Of a DNA stretch of 50,376 bases, positions 9,246-22,521 are shown piece after piece. The stretch spans positions 1 through 50,376 of the forward strand of contig JAJDAV010000014.1 of the NCBI GenBank assembly GCA_029261695.1, written 5' to 3'. A model generated the notes under the pieces. That model had not been told where the DNA came from. It searched no databases and was given only the letters and a program-made list of their open reading frames with translations. Position 1 is the first letter of the stretch; every line of letters starts with the position of its first letter. The stretch is from Nitrospinaceae bacterium (GTDB taxonomy: Bacteria; Nitrospinota; Nitrospinia; Nitrospinales; VA-1). Both the position numbers and the translations under genes were made by a program.

Positions 9246-9848
9246 TCAGGAAATATCTGCGGGGATATAATCCATTAACTGAAATGCAAATTCATCGTGT
9301 TCAAACGCATACATTGTGGGATATTTTGCAAAAGCCCAGCCTTCGTATAAAGTTTTTCCTTTTTCTTCTACTACCAATCGAACCGCGGGATTCGTCAGCT
9401 CATTTCCCTTAGAAGAATAATTTGTTTGTGTCATAACAAAGTTGGGCAAGAAGGGTCCCACACTTACTTTTAATTCAGAACCCTCTATAATGAAATTACT
9501 TCCCAAAGAAGCGATTTTCATAGAGCTTCTGGCTTCATCAATTTTGTTTCGGACCATAATCTTTACAGCTTTCCACTGGCCGTCAACTTCTTTAGGAACA
9601 ACAATTCCCCGATCAACTTTTACACCTTCCTTAATTCCAGGGTGGGTCTCATCAGGGTTGGCTCCAGATGGCTTTTCAGCCATAGCTTCAACTGGTTTAG
9701 ACCGAGATCCTTCAAATTGAGGTACATCCACCTCGCTAATTTTTTTTGCCTGAGGGGGCGGTGTATCGCTATCACCACTACCGCTACAGCCTATAAGCAA
9801 TCCAATCGCTAGTACGAATAAAGTTTTGGTAATATTAAATGACTTCAA
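9246..9848 (-). CDS. Lipoprotein, possibly DUF2155-type
   Basis: Lipobox-like LAIGLLIGCSGSG; C-terminal WKAVKIMVRNKI...NFVMTQTNYSSKGNELTNPAVRLVVEEKGKTLYEGWAFAKYPTMYAFEH. Confidence 0.75.
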   Translation of the reverse strand: MKSFNITKTLFVLAIGLLIGCSGSGDSDTPPPQAKKISEVDVPQFEGSRSKPVEAMAEKPSGANPDETHPGIKEGVKVDRGIVVPKEVDGQWKAVKIMVRNKIDEARSSMKIASLGSNFIIEGSELKVSVGPFLPNFVMTQTNYSSKGNELTNPAVRLVVEEKGKTLYEGWAFAKYPTMYAFEHDEFAFQLMDYIPADIS

Positions 9849-9907
9849 AGTGGTTTCCCTTATTTAGCAAATATTTCTATGAGCCTGATTTCCAGGCTCG
9901 AAGAGGG

Positions 9908-9999
<92 letters not shown>

Positions 10000-10044
10000 A
10001 CAATAATTAGTCATAACCTATAGCATTGCCATCACAGCTAGTAA

Positions 10045-10130
10045 TGGCGGAGGGAGTAGGATTCGAACCCACGGAACTTTCGTTCAACGGTTTTCAAGAC
10101 CGCCGCCTTAAACCACTCGGCCATCCCTCC
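10045..10130 (-). tRNA. tRNA-Ser (TGA)
   Basis: GGAGGGATGGCCGAGTGGTTTAAGGCGGCGGTCTTGAAAACCGTTGAACGAAAGTTCCGTGGGTTCGAATCCTACTCCCTCCGCCA; anticodon TGA. Confidence 0.95.
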
Positions 10131-10230
10131 TGAATGTTTTGGACTGCGCTTATATTTATCTACTTGTGTATAAAAGTCAAGCGCGCTATTTTGAGGTTTT
10201 AAGCTTTATAAATCAAGTAGAACATTCAAT

Positions 10231-11508
10231 TTATAGTGATAAAACCTCACGCCCTTGTAAATAAGGTCGTATCGCTTCTGGAACAGTAACGGTTCCATCG
10301 TCATTTTGATAATTTTCTAATATCGCTACAAATAATCGACCTGCAGCCAACCCTGATCCGTTTAAAGTATTAACAAATTCTGGTTTTCCCCCGGTTCTTT
10401 TTTTACAACGAATTTTAGCCCGGCGCGCCTGGTAATCCCTAAAATTGCTACAAGAAGATATCTCTCGGTATGTATTTTGACTGGGTAACCACACTTCCAG
10501 GTCATAAGTTTTTGAAGCCGAAAACCCCAGATCACCCACACATAATTCCATGACACGGTAATGCAAATTCAGTTTTTTTAAAATCGTTTCCGCATCCTGC
10601 ACTAGTTTCTCCAACTCCTTTTCTGATTCACTGGCCTTGGAAAATTTGACTAATTCTACTTTATCAAACTGGTGTTGCCGTATTAATCCTTGGGTATCTT
10701 TTCCATAGGAACCCGCTTCTCGCCTGAAACAGGGAGTATAAGCGGTATAACAAATTGGTAAAGATTCTTCTTCAAGAATTTCTTCTCTATGAAAATTTGT
10801 TACCGGTACCTCTGCGGTTGGAATTAAATATAGAGGATCATCTTCCATAGCAAATAAATCTTCTTTAAATTTTGGCAACTGTCCTGTGCCGAGCAAGCTT
10901 TCCTCATTAACCAAAAAAGGTGGATAGAGTTCTTCATATCCATTTTCCTGGGTTTGCACATCAATCATGAAATTAATCAAAGCCCGTAACAACGCGGCCC
11001 CGGCCCCTCGATAAACTGCAAATCTGGCACCCGATATTTTCGCGGCTCGCTTAAGATCGATTAACCCTAGTTTTTCACCAAGTTCCACATGGTTGAGGGG
11101 TTGATTAGACAGGCTGGGCTTGGTTCCCCATTCTCGAATAAACTTGTTGCTGGACTCATCTCTACCATCAGGAATATTATCATCAGGTAAATTGGGGATG
11201 CCCAGTAATTTTTCATGAATGATTTTTTCCAACCCTTCAACTGTATCATCTAACTCTTTTATGGATGTATTCAGGTTTTTTACTTCTTCCATGAGCTGAG
11301 ATGCATCTTGCCCTTGTTGTTTTTGCTTTCCAACTTCCGCAGATAGTTTCTTTTTCTTATTCTTGAGCTGCTCAGATTCTTGAAGGCCTTGTCGCCTTTT
11401 ATCTTCCTGTTCCAATAAGGCATCTAATTCATGATCGCCTCCATTGCGGCGATCAAGTCCGGCTTTCACCACCTGAAGATTTTCGCGGATAAATTTAATA
11501 TCTAGCAT
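10231..11508 (-). CDS. serS: Seryl-tRNA synthetase
   Basis: MLDIKFIRENLQVVKAGLDRR; class II motifs TPCFRREAGSYGKDTQGLIRQHQFDKVELVKF, EISSCSNFRDYQARRAKIR, NGSGLAAGRLFVAILENYQ. Confidence 0.97.
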   Translation of the reverse strand: MLDIKFIRENLQVVKAGLDRRNGGDHELDALLEQEDKRRQGLQESEQLKNKKKKLSAEVGKQKQQGQDASQLMEEVKNLNTSIKELDDTVEGLEKIIHEKLLGIPNLPDDNIPDGRDESSNKFIREWGTKPSLSNQPLNHVELGEKLGLIDLKRAAKISGARFAVYRGAGAALLRALINFMIDVQTQENGYEELYPPFLVNEESLLGTGQLPKFKEDLFAMEDDPLYLIPTAEVPVTNFHREEILEEESLPICYTAYTPCFRREAGSYGKDTQGLIRQHQFDKVELVKFSKASESEKELEKLVQDAETILKKLNLHYRVMELCVGDLGFSASKTYDLEVWLPSQNTYREISSCSNFRDYQARRAKIRCKKRTGGKPEFVNTLNGSGLAAGRLFVAILENYQNDDGTVTVPEAIRPYLQGREVLSL

Positions 11509-12308
11509 TATCTTTTCTTTTCAATCCTTTTTTCTATTCCCACCAATTTCATTTTCAATATAGAAGGGAAAGTATATTGCCCTTCTAAAGCCTTGAAACG
11601 GTTGTAAGCATCTTGAAGGTGACCTTCTTCTTCTAAACACGAGGCCACTACAAAATCCATTTCTGACTTAAATCTACTATTAGAGTATTCCAGATTAAAA
11701 TGCCTGTATTGTTCCCTGGCTTCAGGGCAACGGTTGAGAGCATATAAAATTTCTATTATTTTAAATTTTGTTTCTTCAGCCCAAGGACTATTGGGATAAT
11801 TTTCGAGAAGAATTTGTAGCTCTACTAAAGCTTGATCATAATTTTGTTTTTTATAATAGATAGAAGCAATTCGATATTGATGATCACCATTTGAAAGTTC
11901 TTTTTCATGAAAATTAATCAGATTTTGATATTCAATGATGGCCTGATCGTAATCCTTTAAACCAAATTCTGCAATTTCTGCGATATATTTCTGAGCTTTA
12001 TATCCAAACGGCCCCTCTCTATTCATTTCCCGAACTTCCTGAAAAAAAACCAGGGCGCGGTTGCTATTATTCAGGCTGAAATGATAAATTTCTCCCATTC
12101 GAAACAGTGCCTCCTCGGCTTTCGGGCCAGAAGGATAATTTTTTAGAACCTCATTCAATAATTCCAAGGCACTGTGGTTATGACCTTGAATCCACTCGTC
12201 ATTGGCTTTTTGAATTAAAGGATCGTTTTTTTCGCCACAGGAAACCAGAAAAAGCAGGGCAGAAAATATAATGGATGCAGTTAAGGCGGGAAAAACTTTT
12301 ATATACAT
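11508..12308 (-). CDS. TPR-repeat outer-membrane lipoprotein (BamD/YbgF-like)
   Basis: Lipobox LFLVSCGEK; repeated TPR-like helices (YDQALVELQILLENYPNSPWAEETKFKI). Confidence 0.75.
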   Translation of the reverse strand: MYIKVFPALTASIIFSALLFLVSCGEKNDPLIQKANDEWIQGHNHSALELLNEVLKNYPSGPKAEEALFRMGEIYHFSLNNSNRALVFFQEVREMNREGPFGYKAQKYIAEIAEFGLKDYDQAIIEYQNLINFHEKELSNGDHQYRIASIYYKKQNYDQALVELQILLENYPNSPWAEETKFKIIEILYALNRCPEAREQYRHFNLEYSNSRFKSEMDFVVASCLEEEGHLQDAYNRFKALEGQYTFPSILKMKLVGIEKRIEKKR

Positions 12309-12336
12309 ATTCTAAAAGATGAAACCTTAGTTTATT

Positions 12337-14754
12337 TTACTCAACCAGTTTTTCAATGCTCACAACGTGATTCGAATCACCCGTGCCTACCAATCTAACT
12401 CCTTGGGTGTTTCGACCAATTACAGAAATTTCATTGACCTTCATTCGAACAATATTGCCATCGGAAGTGATAACTAAAAGCTCATCACTTTCGGTTACCT
12501 GCTGAATACCCACTACCGTTCCAATCTTTTCGTTGCAGCGAATGGTCATAACCCCTAGTCCGCCGCGTCCTTGAACGGGATATTCTTCTAACTGTGTTCT
12601 TTTTCCGTAACCATTCGAGGTAACCGTTAAAAGCATATTACCGGGGTGTACGATTTCAGCACCAACAACACGATCATCTTGCTTCAAACGAATTCCTCTC
12701 ACACCCCTACCTGTTCGACCTATTGGACGAGCTTCTTTTTCTGAAAAGCGGATGGAAAACCCTTTTTCGGTTGCCAAAAGAATGTCACTTTCGCCATCGC
12801 AAAGTTCGGCGCCAATCAACCTATCTCCGTCATCAATCGTCAAGCCGATAACTCCACCCTGTCTTGGTTTGCTGTATGACATTAAAGAAGTTTTCTTTAC
12901 GATCCCGCGCTCTGTAGCAACCATTACAAATTTATCTTCTTCAAACTCACGAACAGATAAAATACTGGCTATCGACTCACCGGGTTGTAAACTCAGCAGA
13001 TTTGCAATGGATTTTCCTTTTGCAATTCGACTCACTTCGGGAATGGCATAAACACGCAGCCAATGAACTTTTCCGATGCTGGTAAATATAAGTAGATGGC
13101 TAAGAGCTGATGCTATAAATAGTTTTTCAACAACATCTTCTTCTTTAAGGTCCATCCCGCGAATTCCCTTACCACCTCTATGCTGCGCCTTGTAATTATC
13201 TGTTGAATGGCGTTTGATATATCCACTTCGGGTATAGACAACCACAGCATCTTCATCGGCGATCAGATCTTCTATAACAATATCCCCTTCATCCGTTTCA
13301 GCAATTTCTGTACGCCGCTCATCGCTATACTTGGTTTTAATTTCTATTAATTCATCTTCTATGATTTTTAACTTAACTTCCTCGTTTGCTAAAATATGAA
13401 GATACTCTTCTATTTTTTTGCGAATTAGTTCTAGCTCATCAATAATTTTCTGTCGTTCTAAACCCGTTAAGCGTTGTAGTCGCATTTCCAAAATTGCTTT
13501 TGCCTGAACTTCTGACAGTGCAAATGTAGATATGAGACCTTCTCGTGCGGTAACAGGATCTTCCGCATTACGTATGAGCTTCACCACTTCGTCAAGGTTA
13601 TCCAAAGCTATTTTTAAACCTTCGAGAATATGTTCTTTTTCTCTGGCTTTTCTAAGCTCAAATTCTGTTCGAAGTGTTATTACTTCTTTTCGAAATAAAA
13701 CAAAGTAGCGGAAATATTCTTTTAGGTTTAAAACCTTGGGTTGTTGGTTAACTATAGCTAGGAGAATTACTCCAAATGTATCTTGAAGCTGAGTATTTTT
13801 ATACAGAGTATTCAGCACAACTTGACCCATCGTGCCCTTCTTAAGTTCGACTACCACACGAATTCCATCGCGATCTGACTCGTCTCTTAAATCAGAAATA
13901 CCCTCCAGCTTTTTCTCCCTAACTAGCTCTGCAATTTTTTCTACCAATCGAGCTTTGTTAACCTGATAGGGCAGTTCATTGATTATGATTCTTTCCCGGT
14001 CTCCCTTTTCCATTGTTTCAATTTCTGCACGGCCTCTGACGCGTATGATTCCGCGTCCCGTTTTATAGGCAGAGATGATTCCATTTCTCCCTTGGATGAT
14101 TCCACGGGTGGGAAAATCAGGGCCTTTTACAATTTGCAAAAGGTCATCAATAGAGCAGTCCGGATCCTTAATTACGTGAATCGCTGCATCGACAATCTCA
14201 ACCAAGTTATGCGGCGGAATATTCGTAGCCATGCCGACAGCAATACCTGATGATCCATTCACCAAAAGCTGGGGAAAGCTAGCCGGAAGAACTGAGGGTT
14301 CTTTTGTTGACTCATCATAGTTTGCGACAAACTGGACGGTTTCCTTTTCCAGGTCGCGCAATAACTCACCCGTTATCTCCTGCATTCGAATTTCGGTGTA
14401 ACGCATTGCGGCCGCTGAGTCTCCATCAATGGAGCCAAAATTTCCCTGACCATCTACCAACGGATACCTTTGTGAAAAATCCTGCGCCAACCGAACAATG
14501 GTGTCATAAACTGCTTGATCACCATGGGGATGATACTTACCGATTACATCACCAACAATACGGGCAGACTTTTTATACGGTTTATTAAATACGTTTCCCG
14601 TCTCATTCATAGCAAACAAAACACGGCGATGCACTGGCTTTAAACCGTCTCTAATATCGGGGAGAGCGCGACCAATGATTACGCTCATTGCGTAATCGAG
14701 GTAAGCACTTTTCATTTCATCGTCAATATTGATCGGGTCAATTGTTTCTGGCAT
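12337..14754 (-). CDS. gyrA: DNA gyrase subunit A
   Basis: [40 protein letters not shown] catalytic Tyr, GyrA-box-like QGRGGLG. Confidence 0.97.
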   Translation of the reverse strand: MPETIDPINIDDEMKSAYLDYAMSVIIGRALPDIRDGLKPVHRRVLFAMNETGNVFNKPYKKSARIVGDVIGKYHPHGDQAVYDTIVRLAQDFSQRYPLVDGQGNFGSIDGDSAAAMRYTEIRMQEITGELLRDLEKETVQFVANYDESTKEPSVLPASFPQLLVNGSSGIAVGMATNIPPHNLVEIVDAAIHVIKDPDCSIDDLLQIVKGPDFPTRGIIQGRNGIISAYKTGRGIIRVRGRAEIETMEKGDRERIIINELPYQVNKARLVEKIAELVREKKLEGISDLRDESDRDGIRVVVELKKGTMGQVVLNTLYKNTQLQDTFGVILLAIVNQQPKVLNLKEYFRYFVLFRKEVITLRTEFELRKAREKEHILEGLKIALDNLDEVVKLIRNAEDPVTAREGLISTFALSEVQAKAILEMRLQRLTGLERQKIIDELELIRKKIEEYLHILANEEVKLKIIEDELIEIKTKYSDERRTEIAETDEGDIVIEDLIADEDAVVVYTRSGYIKRHSTDNYKAQHRGGKGIRGMDLKEEDVVEKLFIASALSHLLIFTSIGKVHWLRVYAIPEVSRIAKGKSIANLLSLQPGESIASILSVREFEEDKFVMVATERGIVKKTSLMSYSKPRQGGVIGLTIDDGDRLIGAELCDGESDILLATEKGFSIRFSEKEARPIGRTGRGVRGIRLKQDDRVVGAEIVHPGNMLLTVTSNGYGKRTQLEEYPVQGRGGLGVMTIRCNEKIGTVVGIQQVTESDELLVITSDGNIVRMKVNEISVIGRNTQGVRLVGTGDSNHVVSIEKLVE

Positions 14755-14817
14755 TAATTTATCTTTCTAAAAATGTAAATTTTAAAAACAAAGAAGAACT
14801 CTTTGAGATATTAAGTT

Positions 14818-17532
<2,715 letters not shown>

Positions 17533-17660
17533 TTAAAAGGTAGATTTTTTAGAAGAAGTTGTTATTAAAAGTGCTGCATTTTTAGCAAAGGTGGGGAAAA
17601 CTTTTACTGTCTGAATTATACCCTATTTTGAGCATTTTTATAACCTGTTTTTGACATGTT

Positions 17661-19031
17661 TTATACAGGTTTTCCATTTTCTATGAGGTTTAAAATTTCG
17701 CGAATTGAAGACTGCAAACCATTGTTTTCTTTGACGCTGTTTGAAATCTTTTTGTGGGAGAAAATGACGGTTGTGTGATCTTTGCCACCAAACTGCCTGC
17801 CTATTTCTGGAAGAGATGATTTTGTGTGCTCACGGCATAAATACATGGCTATTTGACGGGTTGTAGAAATCTCCCGCGTACGTCTTTTTGACTTGATATC
17901 GGAGACTTTTACATCGTAAAAAGCAGCCACGGTTTTTAGGATATTTTGAATAGTAAAGTTCTTTGATTTATCAAAGGTAAAGTCCTTTAGGACTTCCTTT
18001 GTAAGGTCCAGATTAAGTTCTCTATGAGTAAAAGAAGAGTAGGCAATAATCCTTAATAAAAACCCTTCAAGTTCTCGAATATTTGATTTGATGTTGCTTG
18101 CTATAAAGATAGCTACATCTTGAGGAATATGCTTTTTATGTAACTCTGCTTTTTTGTATAAGATAGCTACTTTAGTTTCGAGGTCAGGAGTGTTGATATC
18201 AGCTGTTAAACCAGACTCAAACCTCGATCTCAGGCGTTCTTCCATGTTATGAATATCTTTTGGATATCTGTCGCTTGAAATAACAACCTGTTTATGTGAT
18301 TCGTAAAGCGCATTGAATGTGTAAAAGAACTCTTCCTGGGTTCTTTCTTTTCCAGCAATAAACTGGATATCATCTACCAATAAAATATCAAGAGGCCTAT
18401 ACCTTTTTCGAAAATAAGGCATTTTGTCTTTTTTGATCGACTCAATAAGATCTACCGTGAAGCTTTCCGCAGAGATATATCGAACTCTAGATTGGGGGTT
18501 GTCTTGGCAAATCTTATTTCCAATAGCATGCAATAGGTGAGTTTTTCCCAAACCCACGGCCCCATAAATAAATAGTGGGTTGTAAGCCATGGCAGGATTA
18601 TTGGCAACCGCCAAAGCCGCTGCGTGAGCAAACTGGTTACTCGACCCCACAATAAAATTAGAAAAATTGTATTTCGGACTTAATGTTTTAGTACAAGGCT
18701 CAGGTTCATAAACCGATTCAATGGGTTGCGGCTCTTCCTCTAAAACAGCCCCCTCTTTTTGTTGACCTATATGGGCAAATTTTTCAGATTCTATACAGAA
18801 ATCAACCAGAATGGGTTGATTGGAAACAGCTTTTAAAGTGTCTTCGATCAACTCACGGTAATTCTCTATCAAGCATTTTCGGTAGAACTGGTTTGGAACA
18901 GCAATTGTTATCAATCCATTATCCAGGTTTCGAGGATAGGTTGGTGAAAACCAAGTTGCATAACTATCGGGGAGAATGGCCTCCTCAATTTTTTCCAAAC
19001 ACTTTTTCCAAATAGTTTCTTTGGCTTCCAT
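17661..19031 (-). CDS. dnaA: Chromosomal replication initiator protein DnaA
   Basis: NPLFIYGAVGLGKTHLLHAIGN, LLVDDIQFIAGKERTQEEFFYTFN, C-terminal CREHTKSSLPEIGRQFGGKDHTTVIFSHKKI. Confidence 0.98.
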   Translation of the reverse strand: MEAKETIWKKCLEKIEEAILPDSYATWFSPTYPRNLDNGLITIAVPNQFYRKCLIENYRELIEDTLKAVSNQPILVDFCIESEKFAHIGQQKEGAVLEEEPQPIESVYEPEPCTKTLSPKYNFSNFIVGSSNQFAHAAALAVANNPAMAYNPLFIYGAVGLGKTHLLHAIGNKICQDNPQSRVRYISAESFTVDLIESIKKDKMPYFRKRYRPLDILLVDDIQFIAGKERTQEEFFYTFNALYESHKQVVISSDRYPKDIHNMEERLRSRFESGLTADINTPDLETKVAILYKKAELHKKHIPQDVAIFIASNIKSNIRELEGFLLRIIAYSSFTHRELNLDLTKEVLKDFTFDKSKNFTIQNILKTVAAFYDVKVSDIKSKRRTREISTTRQIAMYLCREHTKSSLPEIGRQFGGKDHTTVIFSHKKISNSVKENNGLQSSIREILNLIENGKPV

Positions 19032-19498
19032 AGATAACAGGAGTAATTAAATTGTTTTTAGGGGGGAAATTAGCGGTCAATATATAAAACAAGAGTTATA
19101 AATGCAACATCTAAAACATTTTTAAAAACGCAAACCACTCAACCCGTGTATTAACAAAAGTTTTTGGGCAAAGATTTTTTAAACTTTAACTCTTTTTATA
19201 TTTTCAAAATTTTATAATTTGATTACTTCCCTTTTTTTGAAAAAAAACCTTCATTTTCCAACAGCTTAGGAAGTTTATAGGTTCATTCGATTTACATATA
19301 GTAAGGGGATGCTTAATTGTTACTGGTTGAATGGAGAGAGATTCCATTTTTTAAATGGTTTTTGACTAAATAAAAAAAGAAGCCCATTTTTGCGATTTAT
19401 CCCTCCAGTTCTTTGCGCAAAGGTCTGAATCCTGCCTCAGTAGGGTCGGAAATTTTCCGGCCCGCCCTTCTTACAAACAATTTTTATCAGGTATTTTT
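19032..19498. other. Candidate chromosomal origin region (AT-rich dnaA-flanking intergenic, strand-switch point)
   Basis: AT-rich 19.08-19.26 kb directly upstream of dnaA; genes to the left are minus, to the right predominantly plus. No perfect TTATNCACA box found by eye. Confidence 0.35.
19443..19463. repeat. 21-bp palindrome GGGTCGGAAATTTTCCGGCCC
   Basis: 10-bp arms (one G-T pair) around a single central T, just before the first phage ORF. Confidence 0.6.
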
Positions 19499-19732
19499 AT
19501 GGACAGGTTAAAAGGGAAAAAAACTTACATCGTTTCTACTTTAATGTTTCTTACGTCTTTGTTTAATCTTATTTTTGGAGATATTTCCTTAAACGAATTT
19601 TTTTCCAGCGATTCAATGAATCTTTTGCTAGAGGCAATGGGGCTTTCTACATTAAGAGCGGGTATTAAACAAAATCAGCAAGATGCAATTATTGAAGTAG
19701 TTAAAAAAATAAATTTCCCTCACGCGAGTTAG
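19499..19732 (+). CDS. Small membrane protein, holin-like phage protein
   Basis: 77 aa; KKTYIVSTLMFLTSLFNLIFGDISLNEF hydrophobic segment; first ORF of phage cluster. Confidence 0.5.
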   Translation: MDRLKGKKTYIVSTLMFLTSLFNLIFGDISLNEFFSSDSMNLLLEAMGLSTLRAGIKQNQQDAIIEVVKKINFPHAS

Positions 19733-19753
19733 CCAAAATTTGTTTCAATATTT

Positions 19754-20119
19754 TTGAATACTTATATGACTTTAGAACTATTTAAAACATTAACTCCCTG
19801 GATAACCTTTTTTATCCTGTTGATTCTTGGAACAGTGGGTTGGTTTATTCGCTGGATGATTAGCGAAAATAACAGAAGGTTGAGCGAATTTAGACAAAGC
19901 TTGGAAGATATTGAAAATATTATTCGAGAACTAGAACGAAAAAGACAAGAAGATCAGAAATATATTTATGAGCAATATGTTGATAAAAAAGCCTTTTATA
20001 TTGCTGTTGGAAAAACTGAAGGACTTATCACTAGGATTTTTAAACAACTAAATGAGTTGAGTAAATCAGTAAACCAGATTGTAGGAGCATTGAATGCAGG
20101 AGACCAAAATATCGCCTGA
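19754..20119 (+). CDS. Membrane-anchored coiled-coil phage protein
   Basis: N-terminal TM (WITFFILLILGTVGWFIRWMI) then charged coiled-coil. Confidence 0.55.
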   Translation: MNTYMTLELFKTLTPWITFFILLILGTVGWFIRWMISENNRRLSEFRQSLEDIENIIRELERKRQEDQKYIYEQYVDKKAFYIAVGKTEGLITRIFKQLNELSKSVNQIVGALNAGDQNIA

Positions 20120-20558
20120 AGCAATTTCAGTCAGTTTAAAAGAGCTATCCAAACTAATTGAAGAACTGGGAAGAAATAAAGAAATTGTACTTGGGCTTAT
20201 CAAACAGTTTCCAGACGATTTAAAAAATCATCGTGTGTATTGTGCCTATACCGGAAAAATTAGTGATGCACTAAAACTAAGAATACAAACTGAAAAGATA
20301 GATCCATCGCGCCTACTATCAGAAGCTCTTCAAGTAATTGCAATTTATTTAGCAGAAAACAGTGAAATATCAGCAGCACATTTTATTGGTGATCATGTTG
20401 AGGAAATTGAGGAAAAAGTAATACAACAATGGCGGAATTACCAGGAAGTCGAAAAATTAGTTCTAAACGGACAACAGAAAAAAGAATTAAAGACAGTCTC
20501 AAACCCTTTGGAAAAAGAAGCTCCGAACAAAAAGAAAAATATAAAGAAAAAGCCCTGA
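20094..20558 (+). CDS. Hypothetical phage protein immediately upstream of terminase (small-subunit candidate by position only)
   Basis: 154 aa; overlaps upstream ORF by 26 nt and TerL ORF by 130 nt in another frame. Confidence 0.5.
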   Translation: MQETKISPEAISVSLKELSKLIEELGRNKEIVLGLIKQFPDDLKNHRVYCAYTGKISDALKLRIQTEKIDPSRLLSEALQVIAIYLAENSEISAAHFIGDHVEEIEEKVIQQWRNYQEVEKLVLNGQQKKELKTVSNPLEKEAPNKKKNIKKKP

Positions 20559-22021
20559 ACGATCTTAAGTTTTTTGCGAAGCACTATTTTCCACATCACC
20601 TTACGGAAAATTGTTCTTCCATGCATAAGGAAATGTTCCTTCGATTTCAAGAACATATATTGGAATCTGAGTTATCAGGAAAGGGAAATAAAATCGCGAT
20701 GGCTGCCCCGCGTGGAAATGCAAAGTCTACTCTGACATCATTGATTTTACCACTTTGGTGCATAGTCGGTTATCGAAAAAAATTTATTGTCCTCATTTCA
20801 GATACTTCGGATCAGGCAGAAGAGTTTCTTGAACAGATAAAAACAGAATTGGAAGCAAACGATAGGTTAATTGAAGACTTTCCTGATGCTTGCGGATCTG
20901 GACGAACTTGGAAAGCAGCAAAACTTATTACTAATAATGGTGTTGCGGTTCGCTGTTGGGGAAAAAGAAAACGCTCGAGAGGAGCTCGGCATGGAAACCG
21001 AAGACCTGACTTGGTTATCTGCGATGACCTGGAAGATGATGAAAATATAGATTCACCAGATCAGCGGGAAAAAGATAGGAAATGGTTTTTTAAAGCGGTA
21101 ATGAAAATAGGAGGTCGCTACACGGCATACATCGTTGTTGGAACAGTACTCCATTACGATTCCCTACTTTCCAGGTTGCTGATGCGACCTGGATGGGAGG
21201 CAAAAAAATGGAAAGCCGTTATTAAATGGTCTTCTTCCACACTTTGGGAAAAATGGGAAGCTATTTTTACTTCGCGCAGTCTGGATGCAGAAAAAAGAGC
21301 GGAAAGGTTTTATAAGAGAAATCAAAAGGAAATGTTAAGAGGATCTCAGGTTTTGTGGCCTGAGGCAGAATCTTATTATTATTTGATGGCTATGCGTGTT
21401 TCAGATGGGCCAGCCTACTTCGACTCTGAAAAACAAAATGAGCCTGTAAACCCAGACGATTGTCTTTTTCAAGAAGACTGGTTTCGGTTTATTCCTGAAC
21501 CAATTTTTGTAAATAAAGATTCAAGATTTTATTGTGCAATTGATCCTTCAATGGGATCTGTCTCTAATAAATCCGATCCCTCAGCAATTTTAGTTGGCTG
21601 TGTAAACCCGGATGGAATTATAGATATCATTCAAGCTGATATTCAAAAGCGTCATCCTGATTCAATTATGGAAGCGTTGTTTGAATTTCATAAACAATAT
21701 CGATTTGAAAGAATCGCCATTGAAGAGGTTCAGTTTCAACAATTATTTAAAGATCAGGTTTTGAAAGAGGGCACTAAAAGGAAACTATACCCACCTGTAG
21801 AAGGAGTGAGGCCAATAAACGATAAAACGTTGCGGATATCAAAACTGCAACCGCATATCAAAAATGGCCTTATTCGCTTTAGAAGAAACCAAACCTTACT
21901 TTTGGAGCAGCTAAAATATTTTCCTAAAGCCAGTCACGATGACGGACCCGATGCGTTGGAAATGCTATTTAATTTGATCGACTATGGGTTTTCAGGACCG
22001 CGCATTCGTAGAGTCATCTGA
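20429..22021 (+). CDS. Phage terminase large subunit
   Basis: Walker A-like AAPRGNAKST, Walker B LVICDDLEDDE, nuclease-type AIDPSMG...SDPSAILVG and FPKASHDDGPDALE. Exact start uncertain. Confidence 0.92.
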   Translation: MAELPGSRKISSKRTTEKRIKDSLKPFGKRSSEQKEKYKEKALNDLKFFAKHYFPHHLTENCSSMHKEMFLRFQEHILESELSGKGNKIAMAAPRGNAKSTLTSLILPLWCIVGYRKKFIVLISDTSDQAEEFLEQIKTELEANDRLIEDFPDACGSGRTWKAAKLITNNGVAVRCWGKRKRSRGARHGNRRPDLVICDDLEDDENIDSPDQREKDRKWFFKAVMKIGGRYTAYIVVGTVLHYDSLLSRLLMRPGWEAKKWKAVIKWSSSTLWEKWEAIFTSRSLDAEKRAERFYKRNQKEMLRGSQVLWPEAESYYYLMAMRVSDGPAYFDSEKQNEPVNPDDCLFQEDWFRFIPEPIFVNKDSRFYCAIDPSMGSVSNKSDPSAILVGCVNPDGIIDIIQADIQKRHPDSIMEALFEFHKQYRFERIAIEEVQFQQLFKDQVLKEGTKRKLYPPVEGVRPINDKTLRISKLQPHIKNGLIRFRRNQTLLLEQLKYFPKASHDDGPDALEMLFNLIDYGFSGPRIRRVI

Positions 22022-22089
22022 AAAAAATGAATTTTAATCATCTATTAATAATTAAAACTTTTCAAATTATAGACAGGGAGGGATTATTT

Positions 22090-22482
22090 ATGAGTCTATT
22101 GGTAAACCCAAAGGAACGGATTGTTAACGTTGCCGTTGATGGATACAAAATTAGCTTGGTTTTGCGGCAGTATACGATGAATGAGTATGCCAACTTTATG
22201 GAACAACGCTTTTCGTTTAAGCACACAGGAGAGGTGAATGATAAGTCCATGACCGCTCGAGTACATTTTGTTGACCAATTGCTATTGGATATTCGAGCTG
22301 AAGATGAGGATGGGAGAAAAGAGGAAATCCTTTTTAATGACCCGCAAACAAATGAACAAAAACAATTGACACCACAGGTTCCCAATTGGAAAGAGTTTAT
22401 TGATGCCTCCTGGAAAATTGCAACCGCTATAAAGTTAGAACAGCAGGCGGCACAGCTTGAAAGTAATGTCCTAAAAAACTGA
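22090..22482 (+). CDS. Tail assembly chaperone, short (G-like) product
   Basis: SD GGGAGG before ATG 22090; MSLLVNPKERIVNVAVDGYKISLVLRQYTMNEYANFM; ends at a frameshift signal; upstream of tape measure. Confidence 0.75.
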   Translation: MSLLVNPKERIVNVAVDGYKISLVLRQYTMNEYANFMEQRFSFKHTGEVNDKSMTARVHFVDQLLLDIRAEDEDGRKEEILFNDPQTNEQKQLTPQVPNWKEFIDASWKIATAIKLEQQAAQLESNVLKN

Positions 22483-22521
22483 TTGGCTACCTCCAGGATA
22501 ATGTTTCGGGGCTGGAGGTAG
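22473..22521 (+). promoter_or_regulatory. -1 programmed ribosomal frameshift element
   Basis: In-frame heptamer A AAA AAC (22473-22479), 7-nt spacer TGATTGG, hairpin CTACCTCCAG (22487-22496) / CTGGAGGTAG (22512-22521), 10 bp perfect. Confidence 0.88.

Noticed and set aside
9125-9412. 95-aa plus ORF (RPAGLEPATYGSANRRSIQLSHGR...)
   Set aside because: Reads through the complement of tRNA-Arg; the peptide is a common tRNA-derived false ORF.
14304-14588. 94-aa plus ORF inside gyrA, and similar antisense ORFs throughout gyrB, dnaX, lgt and hemB
   Set aside because: Antisense to conserved housekeeping genes with no independent support.
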